A DNA stretch of 64,000 bases from DATLNM01 sp035536775 (lineage in GTDB: Bacteria; Actinomycetota; CADDZG01; WHSQ01). The stretch is from the NCBI GenBank assembly GCA_035536775.1, contig DATLNM010000028.1, positions 45,720 to 109,719 on the forward strand, read 5' to 3'. Of this stretch, positions 18,154 through 25,466 are shown in pieces (within the stretch, counting starts at the first letter, position 1; the number at the start of each line of letters is the position of its first letter). Made by a program: the position numbers and the translations under genes. Below the pieces are notes generated by a model. It made no database searches, had not been told where the DNA came from, and saw only the letters and a list, made by a program, of their open reading frames with translations.

Positions 18154-19830
18154 ATGAGTGTTGATCCTTTCCGTTCTAACCCGCCGGGGGAACGACTCGG
18201 ACGGCCGCTCCTCACCGTGCTACTCAGACGGATATGGGTGGTTGCGGCCGTCACGGCAGCGGTGACCGGCCTCGCGATCGCCTATTCATTCCTACAAACG
18301 CCCGTCTATCAGGCCACCACGCGCGTGTTCGTCACACTCGGAGCGCTGTCCCCGCAGACGTATGTTCAGGGCCTTGTCCCGATGGAATCGGAGAAGGAGC
18401 TCGCTGAGTCCTTCGCAGTGACGACGCTTGCCGCCCGCAGCCTTCGCACCGCCGAGAAACCTCTCGAGCTGTTGGGCAACCTCGACGTCGGGGTCTCTCC
18501 GAACACGCAGATCCTCGTATTCAATTATTCAGCGCCCGATCCGGTCTCGGCTCAAGAGGGATCGAGGATCTTTGCCGAGTCCTATCTGGAGTACCGGCGG
18601 GTCACGTATATCCAAACGTTGTTGGCGTCCGCTCGGACCATCCGCCAGCAGGCCGCAGATCTCGAAGGTCAACTCCAAGATGTCAGGGCCGATCTAGACG
18701 ACGCGAAGACCCGAAACGATCGATTCGCCCTGAGAGCTCAGGCCAAGGCCCTAGCCGACGAGATCGGGATCCTGCGGAACCGAGAGGCCGAGATGCGACC
18801 GAGCGACGAGCTGGCGACCGGTCACATCGTCGAGCCGCCCCGGCGACCGACCGCACCTGTCTCTCCCAGCCTTCGCTGGAATGCTCTGCTCGGCTTGATC
18901 ATGGGCCTCGCTCTGGGTAGCGGGGGAGCTCTCGTAAGGGAGCGTCTGGATCAGCGGATCGTCGATACCGACGAACTCGAGGAGCTGTCGGGGGCCCCAC
19001 TGCTTGGGGCCATCCCAAACCTCGGGAGGAAGAAGCCCGTCCTGCCCACGCTCGACGCACCTCACTCGGAGATCGCGGAGGCCTACAGGATCCTTCGGGA
19101 GCGAGTGAGCTTGGTGGCATTCCGACGTGAGGTAGGGACGATCCTCATCACGAGCGCCGTGGAGAGCGAGGGCAAGTCGACTGTTGCCGCCAACCTCGCG
19201 ATCGCACTCCGGCAGGTCGGAAAGAAGGTCACGTTGGTGTCAGCAGATCTTCGGAAGCCCAGGTTGGAGGAGCTGTTCAAGGTGCCCAACCACCGGGGGC
19301 TGAGCGATGTTCTGTTTGGTTACCTTTCGACGGAGGCTGTTCTGACCCCAGCTTCGTTTAACGGCTCGAAGGCGTTCGGCAACTCCGAGACCACTACGTC
19401 GAGCCCCCCCGCTCATCCCGCGTGGTGGGGCCCCGCGGCCGAGAAGGGAAGCTTGAACCTGATGGCCAGTGGCCCTCTTCCCGCGAATCCCGCCGAACTG
19501 CTCGCCTCATCAAAGATCGCAGCTGTGATCGACCAGCTGCGCCGACGTTCTGACTACGTGATCATCGACGGACCCCCGCTGCTGCCGGTCGCAGATGCGC
19601 TGACGATGGCGTACTACTGCGACGGCGTCATTCTTGTGACCGACGGGACTCGGACCACCGGGCCTCAGGTGACGCAGGCGCGCCGCCTCCTGAAACAGGT
19701 GCACGCAACGATCATCGGAGTGGTGTTGAACCGGTTCGACAAGAGGAACGGTGTCATCGACGCATACGGCTATGCCCCCTTCACCCAGCCTCCCGCTCCC
19801 AAGCCCGAAGACAGATTCGAGAGGATCTAG
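18154..19830 (+). CDS. Wzz-domain tyrosine autokinase (chain-length regulator)
   Basis: 558 residues. A Wzz-type N-terminal domain with a first membrane helix (about 22-47), a periplasmic coiled-coil region and a second helix near 245-265 is fused to a cytoplasmic BY-kinase. Walker A 'SAVESEGKSTVAANLA', Walker A' 'VTLVSADLRKPRLEEL', and Walker B 'YVIIDGPPLLPVAD' are present. The C-terminal end has only one tyrosine in 'DAYGYAP' context beyond the kinase core and lacks the usual multi-Tyr cluster. Controls polymer length and export. Its stop overlaps the convergent DUF4012 gene by four bases. Confidence 0.9.
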   Translation: MSVDPFRSNPPGERLGRPLLTVLLRRIWVVAAVTAAVTGLAIAYSFLQTPVYQATTRVFVTLGALSPQTYVQGLVPMESEKELAESFAVTTLAARSLRTAEKPLELLGNLDVGVSPNTQILVFNYSAPDPVSAQEGSRIFAESYLEYRRVTYIQTLLASARTIRQQAADLEGQLQDVRADLDDAKTRNDRFALRAQAKALADEIGILRNREAEMRPSDELATGHIVEPPRRPTAPVSPSLRWNALLGLIMGLALGSGGALVRERLDQRIVDTDELEELSGAPLLGAIPNLGRKKPVLPTLDAPHSEIAEAYRILRERVSLVAFRREVGTILITSAVESEGKSTVAANLAIALRQVGKKVTLVSADLRKPRLEELFKVPNHRGLSDVLFGYLSTEAVLTPASFNGSKAFGNSETTTSSPPAHPAWWGPAAEKGSLNLMASGPLPANPAELLASSKIAAVIDQLRRRSDYVIIDGPPLLPVADALTMAYYCDGVILVTDGTRTTGPQVTQARRLLKQVHATIIGVVLNRFDKRNGVIDAYGYAPFTQPPAPKPEDRFERI

Positions 19831-21590
19831 TTCGCGAAGCTCACGTCGATCGTGACTGGAACATCCAAAGAACCGGCTCGGTAGAACCGACCGTTGTAGG
19901 ACATCGACGGCAGACGGTCATGGGGTGCCGTTAACTGGAACTCGAACTCAGCCGGTGTGGCCAGCCCCTGCGGGAACAACGTCATCTCGAATGACGCCGT
20001 GTCCCCACCCAGGTCCACGGCTTCGGGCAGGTCGTAGCCAACGGAGATGGAGGCCACCTCTCCCGGTCCTAACGTCAGAGACTTCCAAAGCCGGATCCGG
20101 TCCACCTCGGCTTCGACCGTCATGGCGTCGAGGCGGCGATCGTCGGAGGGCACGGCGCCCTTGGGCAAAACGATGTTCGCGTACATGCGATTCGTGCCCG
20201 GTGGATCGGATCCGAATCCGCGCGCGGGCCCCAAGAGCAAGGATGGCGGTGAGGGTGGGGCCGCGTTGGAGAAGGAAACTTTGGTCTCTACGTGAGCGCT
20301 TCCATCCTCCTGGATGGTCACGTCGACTTGAACCTTCTCGTGAAGGAAGAAATCGACCTTGTTGGTTCCGACGTTGTTGTGAAAGACGGCTTGGACGTTC
20401 GGACCTTGCGCAGTGAAGTCACCGAGGACCCCATGGTCGCGTAGTACCGCTCGCGGACCGGGATCGACGACGTACATCTTTAGGTGTTGAGCGTCGATGG
20501 CCGACCTGAGTCCCGCGGCGAGGGACCTCGCGTTGAAAGCACCGTTTCTTAATCGTTCGAAGAATGCTTTTACGAGGGTGATTAGGAACGCGTCCTGATC
20601 ACGCGGATCTTCAAAGTCGACGTATGAATCGTGCATAAGTCGCACCGCGACGTCGTCCGCGGTGATGGGGTCTTGCCCGGGCCCAGCCGGCAGTGATTCA
20701 TCGAAGGCAGGGAGGACCGATCGGAGCGCTACCGGGTCGACTGCGATGACTCCGTCCAAGACCCGCCCACGCGTCGAGCGGTACATCGCGAGAACGACTC
20801 GGGCCGTCGTAGGGAAGTGCAGCGACATGTTGGCTTGCGTCCACTGCCGGTCTGAAAGGAAAGGTCCGTAGTAGCGGCGGAACCAACCGGGTGCCGCAAC
20901 GCGATCGTTGTCCCCCAGGGCCGCGTATGACGCGACGTTGTCGAGCCGGACTTCGCCTTTGGAGATCGTGACGACGCCGAAGAGACCCATGAGGCCGCCA
21001 CCTCCGCGGGCCTCGCTCGGACTTTGAAAGATCAGCAGGTAATGACGGGGGCGGTCCCGGCCGAGGAGCTCGGGAAGGGTCTCGCCCAGCAGGGCGGTTC
21101 GTCGAAGTTCAGCCGCGGCTTGATCGACGATCCGGCGAGCGGTGGTCACCGCTGCTTGAACGGTCCCTAGCGTGGGATGGGGCAGATCTCGAAGCTGCCC
21201 CTGGGCCTCGCCCACCAAGGCCTCGATGGCATGGAGATCGCCCAGCAGACGGTCTAGCTCGTCGAAACGGAAACGACCACGCGTGAAGAAGGCGCCGCCT
21301 TCGACGTCCCCCCGCTCTCCGACGATCCTTGCCGCGATCCCACCCGCGCGAGCGAGCAGGTCGACGACGTCTGCAAGTGCCCGAACCGAAGCGACGTCCC
21401 CCTCGAGCCAGGGTGATCTGGTCAGGACCGCCAGGATCGGACGATCGAGGGCCTCTAGGGCCTGTGCGACCAGGGACGAAGCAGCACGGAATTCTCCTTC
21501 GGCGCCGGTAGGTCCCGGGTCCCTGAGCGAAGCCCGCCCAGCCTCAAGGCTCCGAGCGGCCGCTTCGAGGTTTTGTCGGACGACTTGCAC
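19827..21590 (-). CDS. DUF4012 protein (N-terminus uncertain)
   Basis: 587 residues from GTG 21590. Core shows the DUF4012 signature 'FQSPSEARGGGGLMGLFGVV' and 'VDPVALRSVLPAF'; these proteins occur with exopolysaccharide genes and may act outside the membrane. The open frame continues upstream of the GTG into a basic stretch (KRRR) and an unmistakable membrane helix (IGIAALLAILVALGYG, about 21600-21650), but I find no ATG, GTG or TTG in frame before the stop at 21738. The real protein therefore probably starts about 20-40 residues earlier at a rare codon (CTG or ATC), or the sequence has a small error. Confidence 0.85.
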   Translation of the reverse strand: MQVVRQNLEAAARSLEAGRASLRDPGPTGAEGEFRAASSLVAQALEALDRPILAVLTRSPWLEGDVASVRALADVVDLLARAGGIAARIVGERGDVEGGAFFTRGRFRFDELDRLLGDLHAIEALVGEAQGQLRDLPHPTLGTVQAAVTTARRIVDQAAAELRRTALLGETLPELLGRDRPRHYLLIFQSPSEARGGGGLMGLFGVVTISKGEVRLDNVASYAALGDNDRVAAPGWFRRYYGPFLSDRQWTQANMSLHFPTTARVVLAMYRSTRGRVLDGVIAVDPVALRSVLPAFDESLPAGPGQDPITADDVAVRLMHDSYVDFEDPRDQDAFLITLVKAFFERLRNGAFNARSLAAGLRSAIDAQHLKMYVVDPGPRAVLRDHGVLGDFTAQGPNVQAVFHNNVGTNKVDFFLHEKVQVDVTIQEDGSAHVETKVSFSNAAPPSPPSLLLGPARGFGSDPPGTNRMYANIVLPKGAVPSDDRRLDAMTVEAEVDRIRLWKSLTLGPGEVASISVGYDLPEAVDLGGDTASFEMTLFPQGLATPAEFEFQLTAPHDRLPSMSYNGRFYRAGSLDVPVTIDVSFAN

Positions 21591-21681
21591 AGAGCGAGCG
21601 CCATACCCGAGGGCAACGAGTATGGCGAGCAGCGCGGCGATGCCGATCTGCCTGCGACGCTTCCGAAATAACGCTTGAGGC

Positions 21682-22674
21682 CTAGCGAGACCGCTCGTCG
21701 CTCCGCTCCGACTCGATCTTGAGATCGTGCTCGACCATCATCGCGATCAGTTCCTCGAAACTGATGGAGGGCTGCCAGCCGAGCTCCGCCCGCGCTTTCG
21801 ACGCGTTGCCTACGAGTTGCCCAACCTCAGCAGGTCTGAGGAAACGTTCGTCGATCCGGACGTGATGCTCCCAATCTTCGATGCCCGCGGCCGCGAATGC
21901 GGTCCTGACCAGATCGCGGACCGAATGCAGGGTTCCCGTCGCAATCACATAGTCATCGGGTTCGTCTTGCTGCATCATCAACCACATCGCCTTGACGTAG
22001 TCCGCTGCGTAGCCCCAGTCGCGCTGCGCGTCCAGGTTCCCTATCGTTAGCTCGTTCTTCAGCCCGAGCTTGATCTTGGCAACGGCGTTCGTGACCTTCC
22101 TCGTCACGAATTCCAGTCCTCGAGCCGGCGATTCGTGGTTGTACGCGATCCCGCTCACCGCGAAGAGTCCCTGACTGACCCGGAATGCTGCCGTCATGTT
22201 GTGGGCGAAGACCTTGGCTACGCCGTACGGGCTGAGGGGGCGAAGCGGCGTGGTCTCGTCCTGCGGGCTTGACGTTGGACGCCCGAACATCTCGCTCGAG
22301 GATGCTTGATAGAACCTCGTGGTTGCTCCGCCGCGCGTGAACACCGTGATCGCTTCGAGGAGCCTGAGGGCCCCCATCCCCACGACGTTGGAGACCAGCT
22401 CGCTCTGACTGAACGACAGGGGAACGAAGGAGATTCCGGCCAGGTTGTAAACCTCGGCCGGCTGGCTGAGCTCGAGGGCGGCGATCAGAGAATGGAGATC
22501 GAGCAGGTCGCCTGTGATCGGCGTGATGAAGGGGTACTCCTCGACGAGCCGCTCGGCGCGTCCGGGGTCCTGGCCGTGGACGAGGCCGAAGACCTCATAG
22601 CCCTGGGAGTGGAGTAACGCTGCGAGATATCGGCCATCCTGGCCGCCGATCCCTGTGATGAGTGCACGCGGCAA
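21682..22674 (-). CDS. gmd: GDP-mannose 4,6-dehydratase
   Basis: About 330 residues. Extended SDR enzyme converting GDP-mannose to GDP-4-keto-6-deoxymannose, precursor of fucose, rhamnose and related deoxysugars. Features: 'ALITGIGGQDGRYLA' NAD(P)-binding loop, 'ASSSEMFG' catalytic Ser/Glu, 'SPYGVAK' Tyr-Lys pair, and 'FVTRKVTNAVAKIKLG' and 'LGNLDAQRDWG'-like segment typical of Gmd. The GGGAGG ribosome site is directly adjacent to a GTG at 22680 but 6 nt from a TTG at 22674, so I prefer the TTG. It lies 43 bases downstream of the RiPP precursor gene on the same strand. Confidence 0.92.
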   Translation of the reverse strand: MPRALITGIGGQDGRYLAALLHSQGYEVFGLVHGQDPGRAERLVEEYPFITPITGDLLDLHSLIAALELSQPAEVYNLAGISFVPLSFSQSELVSNVVGMGALRLLEAITVFTRGGATTRFYQASSSEMFGRPTSSPQDETTPLRPLSPYGVAKVFAHNMTAAFRVSQGLFAVSGIAYNHESPARGLEFVTRKVTNAVAKIKLGLKNELTIGNLDAQRDWGYAADYVKAMWLMMQQDEPDDYVIATGTLHSVRDLVRTAFAAAGIEDWEHHVRIDERFLRPAEVGQLVGNASKARAELGWQPSISFEELIAMMVEHDLKIESERSDERSR

Positions 22675-22707
22675 AATCACCCTCCCACAGCCGATCGACT
22701 AGGGGTC

Positions 22708-22719
22708 AGCCGATCGGCT
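22708..22719. repeat. 12-bp palindrome overlapping precursor stop codon
   Basis: AGCCGATCGGCT is a perfect palindrome covering the last two bases of the precursor gene's stop codon. A second partial copy (AGCCGATCG) lies ~19 bases away towards gmd. It may be a processing or attenuation point between the abundant precursor message and gmd. Confidence 0.4.
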
Positions 22720-22834
22720 AGGTGTTGGTGTTGACTTTGTCGGGCTTGGCGCCTGTTCCCGTGAGGGTGATCTCTGCCACGGAGCCGAGAACCGTTATCG
22801 TCGGCGGCTCGTAACCAAGCTTCGTATCGGTCAT
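22718..22834 (-). CDS. Lasso-type RiPP precursor peptide
   Basis: 38 codons, too short for most gene callers. Residues 8-18 read YEPPTITVLGS, the leader motif Y-x-P-P-x-I/L-x-x-L-G recognised by B1/PqqD proteins in lasso peptide pathways; 'VAEIT' follows with the conserved leader Thr at 23. The remaining segment TGTGAKPDKVNTNT has a single acidic residue, Asp32. If the core starts at Thr25 (leader Thr at -2) the ring would be 8 residues; if at Gly26 it would be 7. The tail KVNTNT has no bulky residue and ends in Thr, a possible phosphorylation site for the neighbouring kinase. A TATAGT -10 box lies 13 nt upstream. Confidence 0.85.
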   Translation of the reverse strand: MTDTKLGYEPPTITVLGSVAEITLTGTGAKPDKVNTNT

Positions 22835-22847
22835 TGGCTTCTCTTTC

Positions 22848-22853
22848 ACTATA
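22848..22853 (-). promoter_or_regulatory. -10 box (TATAGT) of the precursor gene
   Basis: On the minus strand TATAGT lies 13 nt before the precursor ATG, leaving a short leader containing AGAGAAG as a possible ribosome site. It indicates the precursor is transcribed separately from the biosynthetic operon. No clear -35 hexamer. Confidence 0.6.
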
Positions 22854-22909
22854 GGGACGGCCAAAGCCTACCGGGAGACTGTCTTCCGGGCAACCATTCG
22901 GAGGACGTC

Positions 22910-23746
22910 GTGCCGGACGTAGTGCCTGAAGGGGTCCGTGGCGCCTACGGGCTGAGGGTTGGCGGCTTGTCGGCGGCGTCGCATCTCCTCCCTCGTGCAG
23001 ATCCGGCATGGCCGTTGGTCGAGGTCACCGTGATGGGGAACGCCCGAAAGGCCCCCCCCTCTGAGGATGAAGACACCCGTGTGCTCTACATGCCCGAAGG
23101 GGGGTACGTCGTGTTGGAGAGGCGGGGAGCGGTGACCTTCCATCCCGACTCGTCGATCCCCGAGGAGGAGATCGTGCACCCTCTGCTGGGTCCGATTGGG
23201 GCCATCTTCGCCCAGTGGATGGGGCGCGAGCCCCTCCACGCCGCGGCGTTCATCCATGGTGGTGCCGCGTGGGGCCTGGTCGGTCCGAGCCTCTCCGGGA
23301 AGAGCACGCTGTTGGCCCATCTACATGCCGAGGGATACCCCATCCTGACCGACGATCTCGTCGTGGTGGAGGATCGGACTGTATTTGCCGGCCCTTTGTG
23401 CCTCGATCTTAGGTCGTCGCCTCCGGAGATCGAATCGGGCATCCCCGCACGACGCGGAACTCGACAACGGATCGTCTTCGACGAGTCGGTGCCCGATGCT
23501 GGTCTAGGCGGCTTCTTCTATCTGCGCTGGGGCTCAACACTCAAAGCAGAGCCCGTTCCTCCGCCAGAGCGGATCAGATACCTCGCCGACAACAGGAGGT
23601 CCAATTGGGCCCCGCTCGATCCAGGTGCACTCGTTCACCTTGCGCGTTTTCCGGCCTGGGTGGTGTCGAGGCCCGAAGATGGTCTAGCGGCCGAGAGTCT
23701 CGCCTTGATCCTCGACGTGATCGCTCGCCAGCCACGCGGCTTGTAG
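22910..23746 (+). CDS. HPr-kinase-like protein (RiPP precursor kinase candidate)
   Basis: 278 residues; GTG start after GGAGGA. N-terminal 'VRGAYGLRVGG' is the usual opening of HprK-like proteins in lasso clusters. The kinase domain has 'EPLHAAAF', P-loop GPSLSGKST (125-133) and Asp148-Asp149 in 'ILTDDLVVV'. Known relatives (PadeK, ThcoK) phosphorylate the C-terminal Ser side chain of a lasso precursor; here the precursor ends in Thr. The gene is divergent from the precursor (75 bp between) and overlaps the 3' end of the cyclase gene by 63 bases on the opposite strand. It lacks the N-terminal domain of true HprK, so a role in carbon control is unlikely. Confidence 0.87.
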   Translation: MPDVVPEGVRGAYGLRVGGLSAASHLLPRADPAWPLVEVTVMGNARKAPPSEDEDTRVLYMPEGGYVVLERRGAVTFHPDSSIPEEEIVHPLLGPIGAIFAQWMGREPLHAAAFIHGGAAWGLVGPSLSGKSTLLAHLHAEGYPILTDDLVVVEDRTVFAGPLCLDLRSSPPEIESGIPARRGTRQRIVFDESVPDAGLGGFFYLRWGSTLKAEPVPPPERIRYLADNRRSNWAPLDPGALVHLARFPAWVVSRPEDGLAAESLALILDVIARQPRGL

Positions 23747-24847
23747 CAACTGATACGTCCGGGCATCGGGCTGCGGCTGGGCCCAAACGTTAGCCAGGGC
23801 GATCGGATCGACCATCTCGGCATCGACGCCGGCCCCCGACCAGCGGCGAACGAATGACCTGCACCGAGGCCCCCAGAAGACCTCCCCGAACTGGCCCTTA
23901 TCCGAGCGGTTCAAGACCTCCTCCGGAAGCCAGCCCGAGAACACGTTCACCATGACCTGGCTTCGAGTCCCCATCCCGTCCCGACCGCCACGAGTCGCAA
24001 GGGCGGAAAGGAAGCCCTCGTCGAAAAGGGGATGACGCATAGTCACACCTTCGCCCCTGGCAAGCAGGTCGAGCGTCGAGTTATTGAGGAGCTCATTCCG
24101 TAGCCGTCGGAACCAGGCGACGCGGCGATCCCACCTGATCGGTTCGGTAGCGTGTTGTTTGGCGAGGCGTTGCGTGACGATCGTTCGGGCCGCCGGCTGT
24201 AGCCAAGGGAAAGATCGACGCAGCCGCGCTCGCGCTACCAATTTCTTGATCGGCAGGGGTGAAACAGCGTGGATCGTGTTACGGGCCTCGTGTGGCCCTA
24301 GGCCTGACCTACCAGACCTGAGATCTCCGAAGGGACCCCACCGGCGCGCCTCGAACAGCGAGTCACCCCCTGCTCCAGTAGCAAGAGTGCTGCCCTGCAT
24401 CTCCCGGAGCATCGGTACCCACGATGCGGCGTTGCCGGGGAGGAGTACGCCGTGTTTCCTGAGGACCGGCAGGGCCACGGGGCCGATGATCTCGTGCTCG
24501 CCGCCCACAACCGTCGACCGCTGCCATTCGCGCAGCCCGAGGAACCGAATGATCAACTCCTGCCACCGACTTTCATCAGCCCCGGGATCCCCGGGGTAAT
24601 TCGTGGTGACCGCGATCGGCTCGGGAAGTCCTTCTCTCCGCGCGGCTCTGGTTGCCGCGGCGAGCACTATCGAGGAGTCTCGCCCGCCTGAAAATGCGAC
24701 TGCAAGGGTTCCCCTGGCCAGGGCGGGGATCAGGGCGTCCTCGAGCGCCCGCGCTGGATCCATGTTCGAAGGTGGCAAGTCTCGGCTGTGGGGCTCGGTT
24801 CCGATGAGTGTCCCCGCAGCGAACTCATAGCGGTCGGGGACGATCAA
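23684..24847 (-). CDS. Asparagine-synthetase-like cyclase (lasso C protein type), short form
   Basis: 387 residues from TTG 24847, which overlaps the B2 stop (TTGA); an upstream GTG at 24910 or internal ATG at 24763 are alternatives. ATP-dependent adenylation of an Asp/Glu side chain and macrolactam closure is the expected role. The PP-loop is AFSGGRDSS (51-59). 'LATGAGGDSLFEAR' and 'MRHPLFDEGFLSALA' are further synthetase-C motifs. It lacks the N-terminal Ntn glutaminase-like domain carried by the ~600-residue lasso C proteins; only ~30 residues precede the first helix. Part of a tightly overlapped operon with B2 and B1. Confidence 0.87.
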   Translation of the reverse strand: MIVPDRYEFAAGTLIGTEPHSRDLPPSNMDPARALEDALIPALARGTLAVAFSGGRDSSIVLAAATRAARREGLPEPIAVTTNYPGDPGADESRWQELIIRFLGLREWQRSTVVGGEHEIIGPVALPVLRKHGVLLPGNAASWVPMLREMQGSTLATGAGGDSLFEARRWGPFGDLRSGRSGLGPHEARNTIHAVSPLPIKKLVARARLRRSFPWLQPAARTIVTQRLAKQHATEPIRWDRRVAWFRRLRNELLNNSTLDLLARGEGVTMRHPLFDEGFLSALATRGGRDGMGTRSQVMVNVFSGWLPEEVLNRSDKGQFGEVFWGPRCRSFVRRWSGAGVDAEMVDPIALANVWAQPQPDARTYQLLQAAWLASDHVEDQGETLGR

Positions 24848-25200
24848 GCGCGGTATCGGAGTAGCTCGTGGTAGCGCTCCTCGTGACAGGGAGCTTCGTT
24901 CTCGAGCCACGCGTGGGCCTTGAACCCTGATTGGGGGGCCGTCACACCTATGACGACATCTCGGTGCTCACCGAAAGATTCCGCCCATGCTTGCCGCACC
25001 AATGCTCTTACGAGGCACGTGTAATTAGTGCGACGAAATACGCCGTTCATCCCTCTTGCCGCTTGGGGCGACACGTCCGGGGGGGGCGGGAGATGAACAC
25101 TGTTAAGACCTGACCGCTCGAGGTCATGTCGCGCCCTTTGCGCGGCTCGTAGTGTCCATAGCGCAGCTCTCACCTCGGCCAGATCGGGGAGATGCTTCAT
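24844..25200 (-). CDS. Lasso peptide B2-type protease (transglutaminase-like)
   Basis: 118 residues from the ATG at 25200, which shares one base with the upstream stop (TGATG). Cysteine-protease fold of the transglutaminase-like group that cleaves the leader in lasso pathways. Catalytic Cys62 is in 'NYTCLVRALVRQAW' and His96 in 'GFKAHAWLE'. The N-terminal helical part ('ALWTLRAAQRARHDLERSG') is typical of B2. Slightly shorter than usual (about 130-150). Lies between B1 and the cyclase, the standard neighbourhood. Confidence 0.9.
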   Translation of the reverse strand: MKHLPDLAEVRAALWTLRAAQRARHDLERSGLNSVHLPPPPDVSPQAARGMNGVFRRTNYTCLVRALVRQAWAESFGEHRDVVIGVTAPQSGFKAHAWLENEAPCHEERYHELLRYRA

Positions 25201-25466
25201 CACTCGGTTTCTAAGAGACCCTTCGATCTGAGCTCTGCGACAAATGCCGCGACGTCGGTTTGAGCCTCCAGATCCGTGAGCCCGAATGTTTCCGCGAGGC
25301 GGCTTACGAGGCTCTCCGTCGTAGCCCCTTTCGCGAGCATCGGCCACAGGCAGGCGCCGGCCCGGTTCACCGATAGGTAGTTCGAGGAACGCATGTCGAA
25401 CGCGACAACCTCTCCTTCAACTTCACGCCAAACAACGTCGGCATCCCGAAGCTTTAAGGATTCCAT
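25200..25466 (-). CDS. PqqD-family RiPP recognition element (lasso B1 type)
   Basis: 88 residues. Winged-helix PqqD domain that binds the precursor leader and presents it to B2. Recognisable elements: 'EVVAFDMRSSNYLSVNRAGACLWPML', 'TTESLVSRLAETFGL' and 'DVAAFVAELRSKGLLE'. Start overlaps the nucleotidyltransferase end by 13 bases; its stop overlaps the B2 start. The leader motif in the 38-residue precursor is the expected ligand. Confidence 0.92.
   Translation of the reverse strand: MESLKLRDADVVWREVEGEVVAFDMRSSNYLSVNRAGACLWPMLAKGATTESLVSRLAETFGLTDLEAQTDVAAFVAELRSKGLLETE

Noticed and set aside
24848..24910. Longer cyclase start at GTG 24910
   Set aside because: It overlaps B2 by 66 bases with an Arg/Ser-rich stretch unlike the family; the TTGA junction at 24847 is more consistent with the operon, though not proven.
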